Positions 51,808 to 61,448 are shown, numbered from the stretch's first letter. The stretch is 64,000 nucleotides of DNA from Thermococcus thermotolerans (GCF_024707485.1 NZ_CP102602.1:124001-188000), one strand, 5' to 3'. Numbers and translations: made by a program. Notes: generated from the letters alone by a model not told the origin.

Positions 51808-53259
51808 TCACCCGGTGATCTGCTTGAGATCCTGGAGCACCTTGTTGTACTTGTCCATCGCCGCCTGGCGCCATGCCTGGACGAGCTGGTCCTGGAAGTT
51901 CCTGTCCTTCACAATCCTGTCGTTGATGCTCTTGGCGTACTCCTCGGTGAAGGTGACGGTCTTGCCGGTCTCCGGATCCTTGAACTGTATCGGCGCGGTA
52001 AGTTCGTCCTTAAGCTGCTCGAACTGCTCCTTGGTTATCTTTCCGTCCCTGTAGGCCTGGACTATGGCAACCCATGCGTTGTGGAGCTGCTGGTTCGGAT
52101 CAACGAGGGTTGCCTTGAAGTAGTACTGAAGGGCACTCACAGTTTCGAGGGCCCTCTTGTCATCGAACGGGATTCCCTGGGCGCTGGTGGCGTCCTGGTA
52201 TGCTTTCTTGAGGGCTGGCCTGGCCTCGCCGTAGGTCTGACCCTCGTGCTGGCCCTTGAATATAACGTCCGCGTAGATCTTGGTTATCTTCATGTCAAAT
52301 ATCTGCGGGTTGATGGGCAGCCTGTTGACGTCAGGGCTCATCCAGACGGCCTGGCCCTCGGTGAGAACCCAGTAGATGAAGGCCTGGGCCGCCTCGGGGT
52401 GCTGTGCCTTGGCGAGGAGTGCTATCGGGTCGCCGTTGATGATGCTCTCTCCCTTTGGAACGACATAGAGACAGTCAGGGTTCTGCTGCATGGCAGTGTA
52501 CCCGTAGAAGTCTATTGTGTTTCCGGCGGCAATCTCGCCGTTGATGACGGCGTCCCTAACGGCATCGCTTGCCATATACACCTTGGAGTTGGCCGCTATG
52601 AGTGTCATGATGCGCCATCCCTGGTCCCATCCAAAGGCCTGGAGGATGATCTGGTATATCCTGGTGTTAGAGGTGCTCCTCGTCGGGTCGGCTATGCCGT
52701 ACTGCGGTGGGTCAAGAGCCCAGTCCTCACTGGCAACGTCCTCCCACTTCTCGGGCATCTTGAGGTTCCACTTGGCGAGCTGCTTCTTATTGACTGTGAA
52801 ACCGAAGGATGAAAGTGCCGCGGCAATCCAGTAAACCTTGTCCCCGTCCTTTCTAACCATGGGCATTCCGGCGAGCTCGGTCGGTATCGGATTGCCAAGG
52901 AGGTCGAGTACTTTCTTATCAGTTATCGGAGCGAGATAGCCTGCTTTATACAGGTCATCGAAGAGAGTCGGTCCTCCTCCCCAGCCGACATCGGCGCCCT
53001 TCTGGATGTAGCTGGGCCAGAGGCTCTCCGGAACCTTGATGAACTTGAGATCCTTTATGTTGTACTGCTTGGCTATGTCGCTCTGAAGGAAGGCCTGCTT
53101 TACCATGTACTGGATGGTCGCATCGTGCCTTGTGACGACGACGAGGGTTATGCCCTCGCCAGAAGTCCCTGTGGAGGTCTCCCCTCCGCCTATACATCCA
53201 CTGGCCACTATGCTGAGTGCAAGAAGAAAGATTATACCCACCGACACGATCTTTTTCAT
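51808..53259 (-). CDS. ABC importer substrate-binding lipoprotein
   Basis: A 483-residue lipoprotein. The signal peptide ends with a lipobox (IVASGCIGGG, Cys ~22), then a short Gly/Ser/Thr linker. The fold is the type II periplasmic-binding-protein class related to FbpA/ThiB/PotD: 'VVTRHDATIQYMVKQAF', 'GADVGWGGGPTLFDDLYKAG', 'YGIADPTRSTSNT', 'DPIALLAKAQHPEAAQAFIYWVLTEGQ'. The substrate is probably an anion, metal or small cation; iron(III) is a common annotation but the ligand residues are not resolved. ATG 53259 follows GGGTGG. Confidence 0.9.
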   Translation of the reverse strand: MKKIVSVGIIFLLALSIVASGCIGGGETSTGTSGEGITLVVVTRHDATIQYMVKQAFLQSDIAKQYNIKDLKFIKVPESLWPSYIQKGADVGWGGGPTLFDDLYKAGYLAPITDKKVLDLLGNPIPTELAGMPMVRKDGDKVYWIAAALSSFGFTVNKKQLAKWNLKMPEKWEDVASEDWALDPPQYGIADPTRSTSNTRIYQIILQAFGWDQGWRIMTLIAANSKVYMASDAVRDAVINGEIAAGNTIDFYGYTAMQQNPDCLYVVPKGESIINGDPIALLAKAQHPEAAQAFIYWVLTEGQAVWMSPDVNRLPINPQIFDMKITKIYADVIFKGQHEGQTYGEARPALKKAYQDATSAQGIPFDDKRALETVSALQYYFKATLVDPNQQLHNAWVAIVQAYRDGKITKEQFEQLKDELTAPIQFKDPETGKTVTFTEEYAKSINDRIVKDRNFQDQLVQAWRQAAMDKYNKVLQDLKQITG

Positions 53260-53346
53260 TTTTACCACCCTGCTATGTCAATCAGCTGAAGTTGGCAAAA
53301 CACAATAAAAAATTAATGGTTCAAATGACAAAAGAAAGGAAGGGAA

Positions 53347-54450
53347 TCACTTCCTCCTCCTGAGGAGGAGTGGGACGAGTGCCAGGCCAACAAGGGCAGC
53401 CGGACCGCAGGTGCTGCCTCCGGTTTCACCGCCTTCAGTGGTTTCGCTGCCAGTTTCGGAGGTCTCGCTGGTCGTTTCGCTTGCGGTCTCCTTGCCGAGC
53501 TCGCCCTGGACGTAGACTGCCCACTTGATGAAGTTGGAGACGAACTGCGGGCCGTCGAGCTTGACCCCGTGGTACTCGGGTGCCCACATTGGCTCGTAGC
53601 CACCGTAGGGAGTCTCACCGCTGACTATGAGGACGTTCTTCATGTCGGGGAAGAGCTGGACTGCCATGAGCGGGAACTGGCCGGTGTCGCCGGCAGTGTA
53701 AGCGTTAGCAGCCGGGTCGGTGTTCTCAACGATCTGGCCGTCCTTACTGCTGGTGACGATCACATAGATGTTCTCAATGCCGCCTCCGACAGGGAGGGGC
53801 TTCCAGTCGCCGTTCTCGTCGTAGTAAGCGACAACACCCGGACCGTGGAAGAGGACCTTTCCGCCGTTGGCGAGGTCCTTGGTTATCATGTCCTTCTCGG
53901 GAGTGTCCGGGTCGGGGTTAACGAGGCCGATGACACGGTATCCGGCACCGGCGTTGCTGGTTGCGTCCTCAACTGAAGCCTGGTCAACGCGCAGGTTGGC
54001 GCCGATGGCGTCAAGAATGGTGTCAGCAAAGTCAATCCTGTTCGGGCCGTCTCCATAGTCGGAATCAGCGGCGACCCAGAGAATCCTGTTGCCATCGTTC
54101 CACCACTGGACGATGGCCTGTATTTCATCCGGGCTGAAGGCCTGGCTCGGCTGTCCGAGGATAAGGAAGTCAACGTCCTTAATAGCGTCGTAGGTTATCT
54201 TGTCCCCAACGTTCTGGATTCCAAGCGTGTCGGCAACGGCAGGGTCGCCGATGTAGACCCAGTTGAAGTCGCTGAGGGTCTTTATCATTCCCTCCGCGAG
54301 GACGTTGCCGTCCCTGTCGGTCAGAACTGCCAGTCCCTTGTCGCTCTCGCCGTGGGCGAGGTCAACGCCGATTGTCGTTGCACTTGCCATGGCAAAACCA
54401 AAAACACCAAAGAACACAAACACTGCCATTATTATTGCAGCCTTCCTCAT
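53347..54450 (-). CDS. CGP-CTERM surface protein with GATase1-like domain
   Basis: A 367-residue exported protein. The signal peptide (MRKAAIIMAVFVFFGVFGFAMASA) is followed by a domain that resembles glutamine amidotransferase-like DUF4350 proteins ('VDFLILGQPSQAFSPDEIQAIVQWWNDGNRILWVAADSDYG'), then a Ser/Thr/Glu-rich linker and the CGP-CTERM tail. Surface anchoring is expected. It lies upstream of the binding protein on the same strand; whether the two act together is open. The tail DNA is almost identical to that at 46005-46073. Confidence 0.8.
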   Translation of the reverse strand: MRKAAIIMAVFVFFGVFGFAMASATTIGVDLAHGESDKGLAVLTDRDGNVLAEGMIKTLSDFNWVYIGDPAVADTLGIQNVGDKITYDAIKDVDFLILGQPSQAFSPDEIQAIVQWWNDGNRILWVAADSDYGDGPNRIDFADTILDAIGANLRVDQASVEDATSNAGAGYRVIGLVNPDPDTPEKDMITKDLANGGKVLFHGPGVVAYYDENGDWKPLPVGGGIENIYVIVTSSKDGQIVENTDPAANAYTAGDTGQFPLMAVQLFPDMKNVLIVSGETPYGGYEPMWAPEYHGVKLDGPQFVSNFIKWAVYVQGELGKETASETTSETSETGSETTEGGETGGSTCGPAALVGLALVPLLLRRRK

Positions 54451-54573
54451 GGTATCACCGGGTTATTTACGCTCCATGAAGTTATAAATCTTATGAATCC
54501 GAACTTTAACAGCCTGGAAAAACTTCCGTAAAGTCCTTAAAGGCTTGCATCGTTTTCGCTTCAGGTGGTGAGT

Positions 54574-55701
54574 ATGGATATTGAGAAGAAAATAGAACTT
54601 ATCAAGAGGAAGCCCACGGAAGAACTCCTGACGGAGGAGAACCTCAGGCACCTGCTTGAAGTCGGTGTCCCCATGCAGCACTACATCGGATTCGAGATAA
54701 GCGGTTACATTCACCTCGGAACCGGACTTATGGCCGGAGCAAAGATAGCCGACCTCCAGAAGGCTGGAATCAAGACGAGAATTTTCCTCGCCGACTGGCA
54801 CAGCTGGATAAACGACAAGCTCGGTGGAGACCTTGAGGTCATCCAGAAGGTCGCGCTGAGCTACTTCAAGGAGGGAATGAAGCAGAGCATAAAGGTCATG
54901 GGCGGCGACCCGGAGAAGGTCGAGTTCGTTCTGGCCAGCGAGATACTGGAGAAGGGCGACTACTGGCAGACCGTCATAGACATCTCCAAGAACGTCACCC
55001 TCGCGAGAATGATGCGCTCGATAACGATAATGGGGCGTCAGATGGGTGAGGCCATAGACTTTGCCAAGCTCATCTACCCGGCGATGCAGGTGGCGGACAT
55101 CTTCTACCAGGGGGTCACGATAGCCCACGCTGGAATGGACCAGAGGAAGGCGCACGTCATAGCCATCGAAGTTGCCCAGAAGCTCAAGTACCACGCCCTC
55201 GAATGGAACGGCGAGAAGCTCAAGCCGGTCGCTCTGCACCACCACCTTCTCCTGGGCCTTCAGGAGCCGCCGGTCTGGCCGATAGAGGACGAGGAGAAGT
55301 TCAAGGAGCTGAAGACCCAGATGAAGATGAGCAAGAGCAAGCCTTACTCGGCCGTTTTCATCCACGATACGCCGGAGGAGATAAAGCAAAAACTCAGGAA
55401 GGCATTCTGCCCTGCCAGGGAGGTCAAATACAGCCCCGTCCTCGACTGGGCCGAGTACATAATCTTCCGCGAGGAGCCGACCGAGTTCACTATCCACCGC
55501 CCGGCCAAGTTCGGCGGCGACGTTACCTACACGACCATTGAGGAGCTCAAGAAGGACTTCGCCGAGGGTAAGCTTCACCCGCTCGACCTCAAGAACGCCG
55601 TCGCCGAGTACCTCATCGAACTCCTCAAGCCGGTCAGGGACTACTTCGAGAGGAATCCAGAGCCGCTTGAGCTGATGCGGGAGATAAAAATCACCCGCTG
55701 A
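54574..55701 (+). CDS. tyrS: tyrosyl-tRNA synthetase
   Basis: A 375-residue archaeal TyrRS that joins tyrosine to tRNA-Tyr. Class I signatures: the HIGH-like 'GYIHLGTGLMAG' and the KMSKS-like 'MKMSKSKPYSAVF'; tyrosine-site residues appear in 'FLADWHSWIN' and 'MDQRKAH'. No C-terminal S4 domain, as in archaea. ATG 54574 follows GGTGGTGAG. A TATA-like CCTTAAAGG lies ~35 bases upstream. Confidence 0.96.
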   Translation: MDIEKKIELIKRKPTEELLTEENLRHLLEVGVPMQHYIGFEISGYIHLGTGLMAGAKIADLQKAGIKTRIFLADWHSWINDKLGGDLEVIQKVALSYFKEGMKQSIKVMGGDPEKVEFVLASEILEKGDYWQTVIDISKNVTLARMMRSITIMGRQMGEAIDFAKLIYPAMQVADIFYQGVTIAHAGMDQRKAHVIAIEVAQKLKYHALEWNGEKLKPVALHHHLLLGLQEPPVWPIEDEEKFKELKTQMKMSKSKPYSAVFIHDTPEEIKQKLRKAFCPAREVKYSPVLDWAEYIIFREEPTEFTIHRPAKFGGDVTYTTIEELKKDFAEGKLHPLDLKNAVAEYLIELLKPVRDYFERNPEPLELMREIKITR

Positions 55702-55733
55702 TTTTTTTCCTTCCCTTTTAGCTGGTGGAACCG

Positions 55734-56207
55734 ATGCCGGGGATAGACGAGAAGGATAGGGAGATACTCAGAATCCTTCGGAAGGAGGGCAGGATAACCC
55801 TAACCGAGCTCGGGAAGAGGGTTGGCCTGTCCCCTGCGAGCGTTAAGAACAGGGTAGAAAAGCTGGAGAAGCTCGGGGCAATTAAGGGTTACTCCGCCAT
55901 CGTTGACCCGGCTTTCCTCGACGAATACGTTCAGGCGTTCTTTGAGCTAAAACTTGCCATAGACGACCACACCATCGACCCGATTCTGAGACGGGTTGCC
56001 AAGCTGGATGAGGTTCAGGGCCTCTACCGTCGTAGCGGTGAGAGACAGATACTCGTGAGGGCGAGCTTCCACGACACGGATGAGGTCAAGGCCTTCGCCG
56101 GAAGGCTCAAACGGTTATTCGGCAAAAACCTGGAGCGGGTTGAAGTCACCCTTATAATAGATATCTTCAAGGAGAACTGGGTGCCCGGTGAGAGCAAGAG
56201 GCACTGA
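55734..56207 (+). CDS. Lrp/AsnC family transcriptional regulator
   Basis: A 157-residue Lrp-like protein: helix-turn-helix 'ILRKEGRITLTELGKRVGLSPASVKNRVEKLEKLGAIKGY' and a RAM (ligand-binding) domain 'AFFELKLAIDDHTIDPILRRVAKLDEV'. Lrp proteins sense amino acids or act as global regulators. ATG 55734 follows GGTGG, 32 bases after tyrS. ASH-Ski2 starts 21 bases downstream; the three genes may form one operon. Confidence 0.93.
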   Translation: MPGIDEKDREILRILRKEGRITLTELGKRVGLSPASVKNRVEKLEKLGAIKGYSAIVDPAFLDEYVQAFFELKLAIDDHTIDPILRRVAKLDEVQGLYRRSGERQILVRASFHDTDEVKAFAGRLKRLFGKNLERVEVTLIIDIFKENWVPGESKRH

Positions 56208-56228
56208 TCGCTTGGCGAGGGAGTGGGG

Positions 56229-58748
56229 ATGCTCTTCGTCGTGAGACCTGGGAGAAAGAAGAACGAGCTTGAGGCATTCTTCATCGAGAACGAGCCCGAA
56301 AAGCTCTCACAGATGAGAAACCTCAAGGCCGATGCTATATACCGCTTCATAATGCGAGAGGGAAGGCTCTTCAAGGTTCTTGAGGGGAGTCAGTACCGCA
56401 ACCCCAAGGAGATCGAGAAGCTCCTCCGTCAGGCAATAATCGTCCTTGTGAACGCTGACGAGTGGGAGGACTACTTTAAGAGGAGGCTCCAGAACAAGCG
56501 CGTTGAGAAAGCCGAGCTCTGCCGCCTCTGTCTCCTCGACGGCAGGGTGACCGTCCTTACCGAGGGCAACCGCATTAAATATCACGGCGAGTACATCTGC
56601 GAGCGCTGTGCAGAGGACGAGCTGAAGAGGGAACTCCGCTTCAGGTTCAGGAGCGTTGCCATGTTCGACCAAGCCAAGAAGCTCCTTGACAGGTTTAGAG
56701 ACCTCGATAAAGTTCTCTACGCCTTCGACCCGCGCTTTGACCCCACCAGGCACCCGGAGATAACCAAGTGGGACGAGCTGAAGGCGAAGCACGCCAGGGT
56801 GGAAAAAGTAAAGGTTGACGAGCTCGACCTCCCGGAGAAGTTTAAGTCCGTTCTCAAAGCTGAAGGCGTTAACGAGCTCCTCCCCGTCCAGAGCCTGGCG
56901 GTAAAGAACGGCCTCCTTGAGGGCGAGAGCCTCCTCGTTGTATCTGCAACCGCCAGCGGTAAGACCCTCATCGGCGAGCTGGCGGGAGTTCCCAAGGCCA
57001 TGAAGGGCCAGAAGATGCTCTTCCTCGTCCCCCTCGTTGCTCTGGCAAACCAGAAGTACGATGACTTCAAACGGCGCTATTCCAAACTCGGCCTCCGCGT
57101 GGCGATAAGAGTTGGGATGAGCAGGATTAAGACGAGGGACGAGCTGGTTGTGGTCGATACTGGCATAGATGCTGACATAATCGTTGGAACCTACGAGGGG
57201 ATAGACTACCTCCTCCGCGCCGGCAGGAAAATCGGCAACGTCGGAACCATCGTGATAGACGAAATCCACATGCTAGACGACGAGGAGCGCGGGCCGAGGC
57301 TGGACGGTTTAATTGCGAGATTGAGGAGGCTCTACCCAAATGCCCAGTTCATAGGCCTGAGCGCCACCGTCGGGAACCCTGACGAGCTGGCCAGGGAACT
57401 CGGGCTGAAGCTGGTGCTCTACGACGAAAGGCCAGTCGATCTGGAGAGGCACATAATCATAGCGAGGAACGAGAGCGAGAAGTGGCGTCACATAGCGGTT
57501 CTCTGCCGTGCGGAGGCAATGAGAAAATCCCGGCGGGGCTACAAGGGGCAGACGATAGTCTTCACATTCTCGCGCAAGAGGACGCACGAGCTGGCCGCTT
57601 ACCTCACGAGCAAGGGGGTCAAAGCGAAGCCCTACCACTCTGGCTTACCTTACAGACAGAGGAAGCTCACCGAGATGGAGTTCCTGGCTCAGAGGCTCGA
57701 CGTTGTGGTCACCACAGCCGCCCTTGGAGCCGGCGTTGACTTTCCCGCTTCCCAGGTCATCTTCGAGAGCCTCGCAATGGGCAACAAGTGGCTCACCGTC
57801 AGGGAGTTCCATCAGATGCTCGGGAGGGCCGGAAGGCCCCTCTACCACGAGAAGGGGAAGGTCTACCTCATAGTTGAGCCCGGGAGGAAGTATTCTGCCG
57901 GGATGGAAAGCTCGGAGGACGAAGTTGCATTCAAGCTCCTCACCGCACCGATTGAACCCGTCATCGTCGAGTGGAGCGACGAGCTTGAGGGGGACAACGT
58001 TCTGGCCCACTCCTGCGTCTTCAACCGCCTCGACGTCATCGAGGAGGTTCAGAGCAAATGCCTCGGTGCCAATCAGAACGCCGAGAAAGTCCTTGAAAAG
58101 CTTGAAGAATTCGGCTTCGTCCGGCTTAAGGGCTCCTTAGTCGAGGTCACGCCCTATGGGAGGGCCGTGAGCATGAGCTTCCTCCTCCCAAAGGAGGCCG
58201 CGTTCATAAGGGATAACCTCGGAAAGAAGCCGGCCGGGTGGATAGCCGTCAAACTCCTCCCCTTCGAGAACCTTTACCTAAGCGGGACGCTCCAAAGGGA
58301 GCTTGAGGGCGCAGTGAGGGGGAGGTTGAGCGCCAACGTCTTCTCGCCCAGCTTCGCTTCCATCCTTGAGGAGCTCGACAGGGTCATTCCGGAGCTCAGT
58401 CCCAACGCCGCAGAGAGGCTCTTTATGCTCTACCAGGAGTTCTTCATGTGTCCCGAGGAAGACTGCACCGAGCACGCGATGGAGCGGGTCAGCAACATGA
58501 TAATCGAGCTGAGGAGGAACGGGAGGCATCCAACCCAAATAGCGGAGCACTTCAGGAAGGTCTACGGGCTGATAGTCTATCCGGGCGATGTCTTTACTTG
58601 GCTCGATGGCATTGTGAGGAAGCTTGAAGCGATAGAGAGAATCGCGAGGGTCTTCCGCGTAAGGAGTGCCGAAGAGGAGGCAAAGGTTCTGAGGCGGGAG
58701 ATTGAAGAGGGAAGAACCATCCGCAGTAAAGCGGGTAAGCTGAAGTAA
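56229..58748 (+). CDS. archaeal Ski2-like helicase (ASH-Ski2)
   Basis: An 839-residue archaeal superfamily 2 helicase (COG1202/DUF5814). The N-terminal ~220 residues hold a Cys4 zinc site (Cys98, Cys101, Cys124, Cys127: CRLC and CERC). The core has SATASGKT, VPLVALANQ, GTYEGIDYLL, DEIH in IVIDEIHML, SATVGN, 'TTAALGAGVDFPA' and 'QMLGRAGRP'. A helical C-terminal domain with winged-helix and ratchet follows, with a second Cys cluster (MCPEEDC). Homologues in Pyrococcus interact with aRNase J and act in RNA decay. ATG 56229 follows GGGAG. Confidence 0.95.
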   Translation: MLFVVRPGRKKNELEAFFIENEPEKLSQMRNLKADAIYRFIMREGRLFKVLEGSQYRNPKEIEKLLRQAIIVLVNADEWEDYFKRRLQNKRVEKAELCRLCLLDGRVTVLTEGNRIKYHGEYICERCAEDELKRELRFRFRSVAMFDQAKKLLDRFRDLDKVLYAFDPRFDPTRHPEITKWDELKAKHARVEKVKVDELDLPEKFKSVLKAEGVNELLPVQSLAVKNGLLEGESLLVVSATASGKTLIGELAGVPKAMKGQKMLFLVPLVALANQKYDDFKRRYSKLGLRVAIRVGMSRIKTRDELVVVDTGIDADIIVGTYEGIDYLLRAGRKIGNVGTIVIDEIHMLDDEERGPRLDGLIARLRRLYPNAQFIGLSATVGNPDELARELGLKLVLYDERPVDLERHIIIARNESEKWRHIAVLCRAEAMRKSRRGYKGQTIVFTFSRKRTHELAAYLTSKGVKAKPYHSGLPYRQRKLTEMEFLAQRLDVVVTTAALGAGVDFPASQVIFESLAMGNKWLTVREFHQMLGRAGRPLYHEKGKVYLIVEPGRKYSAGMESSEDEVAFKLLTAPIEPVIVEWSDELEGDNVLAHSCVFNRLDVIEEVQSKCLGANQNAEKVLEKLEEFGFVRLKGSLVEVTPYGRAVSMSFLLPKEAAFIRDNLGKKPAGWIAVKLLPFENLYLSGTLQRELEGAVRGRLSANVFSPSFASILEELDRVIPELSPNAAERLFMLYQEFFMCPEEDCTEHAMERVSNMIIELRRNGRHPTQIAEHFRKVYGLIVYPGDVFTWLDGIVRKLEAIERIARVFRVRSAEEEAKVLRREIEEGRTIRSKAGKLK

Positions 58749-58813
58749 CATTCCTCTTAACGAGGGCAGAAACGATTTTAGTACTTCCTACCAAGGTATT
58801 CCGGGTGGGTATA

Positions 58814-60160
58814 ATGAGGCAGGAAATGGTCATTGTCTTGGAGCATCCTGAAAGCGGAGTACGTCAAGAATTTAAAATTGATTCAAAGAATGTTGAAGAG
58901 TTACCATATTTTTTCAGAGTATCTTCAGGGAAATGCCGTAATCAGCTACCCAGTTGGAGATTTGTAGAACTCCGTCCTACACGTCCGCACCCCAATAAGT
59001 TTAAGCTACTTCTGAAGCTTCTCCCAATCACACATTATCTGATAAATCCCTTTGATTTCGTTGAAAGTGTAAAAAATGCCGTGGGAAGTAAGTATCCACC
59101 CCTGTTAATTGAGAAAATAGCCTTACTGTTCGAACCATTGTGCATGTTTGATTCCATGAGTGGGAGCTATATTATTATGCCTCCAGTACTGTCAGTGAGA
59201 GAAAACGAGGGCGTATTAGTTGTAAGCAGAGAAAAAGAGTACCTCAAACACTGCGGGAATATAGTTAAAGGAAATACGGGGGACAAAGTTGTCTGGTTTG
59301 TCTTGTATCGTTGTCCTCATAGCCCTGCAATTATTCAGAAAGGGAACGTTCTGATAGAAAAGCGGGTAAGGGAGCTTGGGGATAATATGAAACTTGTAGA
59401 GGTAGAAGTGTCCGAGGGAGAAAATTATATGGGGCGTTTCAGGGATTTGATTGTAGAGGGTACTAGGCATGTAGATATGAGCACTCACAAGTTAAGATTT
59501 GGTAAGAACGAAAAAGTTCTGATTGATTTGAAAACCCCTCCCGAGGATGCATTCAAAGTCTTGAGAGCAGAACTCTCCCGTGATGTGGTGAAGCGTGGCC
59601 TTAATATTGTGAAGTTGTTTAATTCCTGCCTTGTTTGGCCCAATACTGGTAAACTTTGCCTGCATACCAGAAAAATCCATGTGTGGCCAAAAGGTGCCGG
59701 TGCAGTATCTCTCATAGTTGCTGAACTGATGCATATAGCTGATGCGAAGGTTCGGACGAGAGAACGATTTGTCTTTTCGCTGATTGAGAGAGTTCCTCAT
59801 AAGATTTTCAGAGATAAAAGTGCAAAGGAACTCTTAAAGGTATATTCCCAGTTGCAGGAGTTCTTTACAAGCAGAGAAGAACTGGTATTCTCTGAAAGCG
59901 TTCTTCCCATATCTCCCGACAAAATAGTTCTCGTTATGAAACCAGTTTTCAGCAAGCAGATAGTTCCAATAGTGCTCGCGGATGCTATGTTGGCAAGAGC
60001 CACATCCACGTCGGTACTTTCTGGAACTGGAAAACCAATTCAGAGAGTTCAGCTTGAGTTTATACTTCCGTGGGTGAATAGAAGGGTAGTCACTAACCTT
60101 CAGCTCGATGAATTTGAATTGTTAAAATCCATATGGAACAAAAAACTCCGGCAAGGGTAA
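58814..60160 (+). CDS. unrecognised AT-rich gene (448 aa)
   Basis: A soluble protein without signal peptide or membrane helix. Codon use is AT-rich, unlike the GC-rich neighbours on both sides (third positions often A or T), a sign of transfer. Visible features are a beta-rich start, 'KCRNQLPSWRFVELRPTRPHPNK', 'VWFVLYRCPHSPAII' and a helical second half ('IVAELMHIADAKVRTRERFVFSLIER'). No enzyme motif is evident. ATG 58814 follows GGGTGGGT. It lies between ASH-Ski2 and the convergent DUF63 gene; the stop is 9 bases from the DUF63 stop. No function can be proposed from sequence. Confidence 0.6.
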   Translation: MRQEMVIVLEHPESGVRQEFKIDSKNVEELPYFFRVSSGKCRNQLPSWRFVELRPTRPHPNKFKLLLKLLPITHYLINPFDFVESVKNAVGSKYPPLLIEKIALLFEPLCMFDSMSGSYIIMPPVLSVRENEGVLVVSREKEYLKHCGNIVKGNTGDKVVWFVLYRCPHSPAIIQKGNVLIEKRVRELGDNMKLVEVEVSEGENYMGRFRDLIVEGTRHVDMSTHKLRFGKNEKVLIDLKTPPEDAFKVLRAELSRDVVKRGLNIVKLFNSCLVWPNTGKLCLHTRKIHVWPKGAGAVSLIVAELMHIADAKVRTRERFVFSLIERVPHKIFRDKSAKELLKVYSQLQEFFTSREELVFSESVLPISPDKIVLVMKPVFSKQIVPIVLADAMLARATSTSVLSGTGKPIQRVQLEFILPWVNRRVVTNLQLDEFELLKSIWNKKLRQG

Positions 60161-60169
60161 AATGGGGAA

Positions 60170-60961
60170 TCACCCTATCTGGAGTACCAGCTGGGCCGGA
60201 TCCCTTATGGCCGGGCCCAATCCGAGGATGTATATTGCGAGGTACCAGAAATAGCGCTCCTCTTCGTCGGGCACGAGGTACCTGAGCCCGTAGTAGACCA
60301 CCAGGAGTATCAGTGTTATCCACGGGTAGTATGAGTACGCCCCCAGGTAGTTCACCAGGATGTTCTCCAGCCAGTGCACCTCGCGGTAGCCGTAGAAGTG
60401 GATGGCCACGACGGTCGATGCTATATCGAAGTAGTGGGCGAGAACCGGGTAGAGGTAGAGCCTCTCAAAGGGCCTCCACCGGTAGAACGCGAAGACTGCG
60501 GCAAAGCTGACTGCGGTGTGGATGAGGGTCAGTCCGTAGGGCTCCCAGCTCTTGGCGTTGGTCACAAGGAGGTAGTTGGCCCAGAGCGCCAGAAGCGCCC
60601 CCCATGCAACGGTTATCTTAGGATACGTACCCATTTTTGAATCCAGAGCCAGGGCGGGAAGTATCAGGATGAAGGCTGTAAAGAATATTCCAGGGGTCAG
60701 TATGAGGGGATTCTTTGGGAGAACTCCCCCATCAACGAGCGCCCTCACCGTCGAGCCAAAGATTACCATGGGTGTAACCGCCAGAAAGAGCCTCTCGTCG
60801 ACCTTTATTCGGAGGGGCTTGATTATATATTTATATGAGTATATCACTCCAAGCCCCAGCAGGAAGGCGTAGACGAACGTGTTGACCGGGTTGTAGCCGC
60901 TCCTCGTGAACATCGGTTCCCAGAAGTAGCGGTAGAGAAAGTCCATCAGGGATTCCAGCAT
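60170..60961 (-). CDS. DUF63 family membrane protein (copy 2)
   Basis: A 263-residue relative of the protein at 3159-3968: both open with a short amphipathic start, then 'GYNPVNTFVYAFLLGLGVI' (here) or 'GYNPVNTVVYAIILGVAVI', then 'IKVDERLF' and a run of seven to eight helices with 'GGVLPKNPLILTPGIFFT'. Function unknown. It stands alone between the AT-rich gene and a small membrane protein. ATG 60961 is used; ATG 60946 (MDFLYRYF) is an alternative that would start nearer copy 1. Confidence 0.85.
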   Translation of the reverse strand: MLESLMDFLYRYFWEPMFTRSGYNPVNTFVYAFLLGLGVIYSYKYIIKPLRIKVDERLFLAVTPMVIFGSTVRALVDGGVLPKNPLILTPGIFFTAFILILPALALDSKMGTYPKITVAWGALLALWANYLLVTNAKSWEPYGLTLIHTAVSFAAVFAFYRWRPFERLYLYPVLAHYFDIASTVVAIHFYGYREVHWLENILVNYLGAYSYYPWITLILLVVYYGLRYLVPDEEERYFWYLAIYILGLGPAIRDPAQLVLQIG

Positions 60962-61064
60962 TTTTTCACCCCCAGATGAGTCCCCATACCTGTTTAAAGG
61001 TCTTTTGGGAGCAAAAAGGAAAAGCTGATAAACTTGAAGGTTTCAAAAATGTAGGGGGATGTCG

Positions 61065-61448
61065 ATGTTTGGGCCGGGAATTGTGGTGGCTATGGGAGCC
61101 ACCGTGATATTCGCCTTTCTGCTGGCGTTGTTTGTGGCGGCGATATTTCTCTGGATGGCGGCAAAACTCCTGGGGATTGAAAACGCCTCCGTGGGAAGGG
61201 CTGTGATTGCCATAGTCGGAGGGGGAATACTGGGCATGATAGTCGGTGCAATAGTGGGGGCGGTTCTTGGGCCCCTTGGCTCGATAGCGGCCTTCATAAC
61301 CAGCATATGGGTCATCAAGGCGGTGTTCGATACTGACTGGCTCAGAGCCTTCTTGGCATGGCTACTCTCGGGGATTATAGCCATCCTTGTGATGGGAATC
61401 CTTGCGCTCCTGGGAATGTTCACAATCGGCGCACTCGCGGCGCTCTGA
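61065..61448 (+). CDS. small membrane protein, unknown
   Basis: A 127-residue very hydrophobic protein with four predicted helices and many Gly and Ala (AIVGGGILGMIVGAIVGAVLG). ATG 61065 follows AGGGGG by a suitable distance; ATG 61059 is too close to it. No family recognised. Confidence 0.65.
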   Translation: MFGPGIVVAMGATVIFAFLLALFVAAIFLWMAAKLLGIENASVGRAVIAIVGGGILGMIVGAIVGAVLGPLGSIAAFITSIWVIKAVFDTDWLRAFLAWLLSGIIAILVMGILALLGMFTIGALAAL

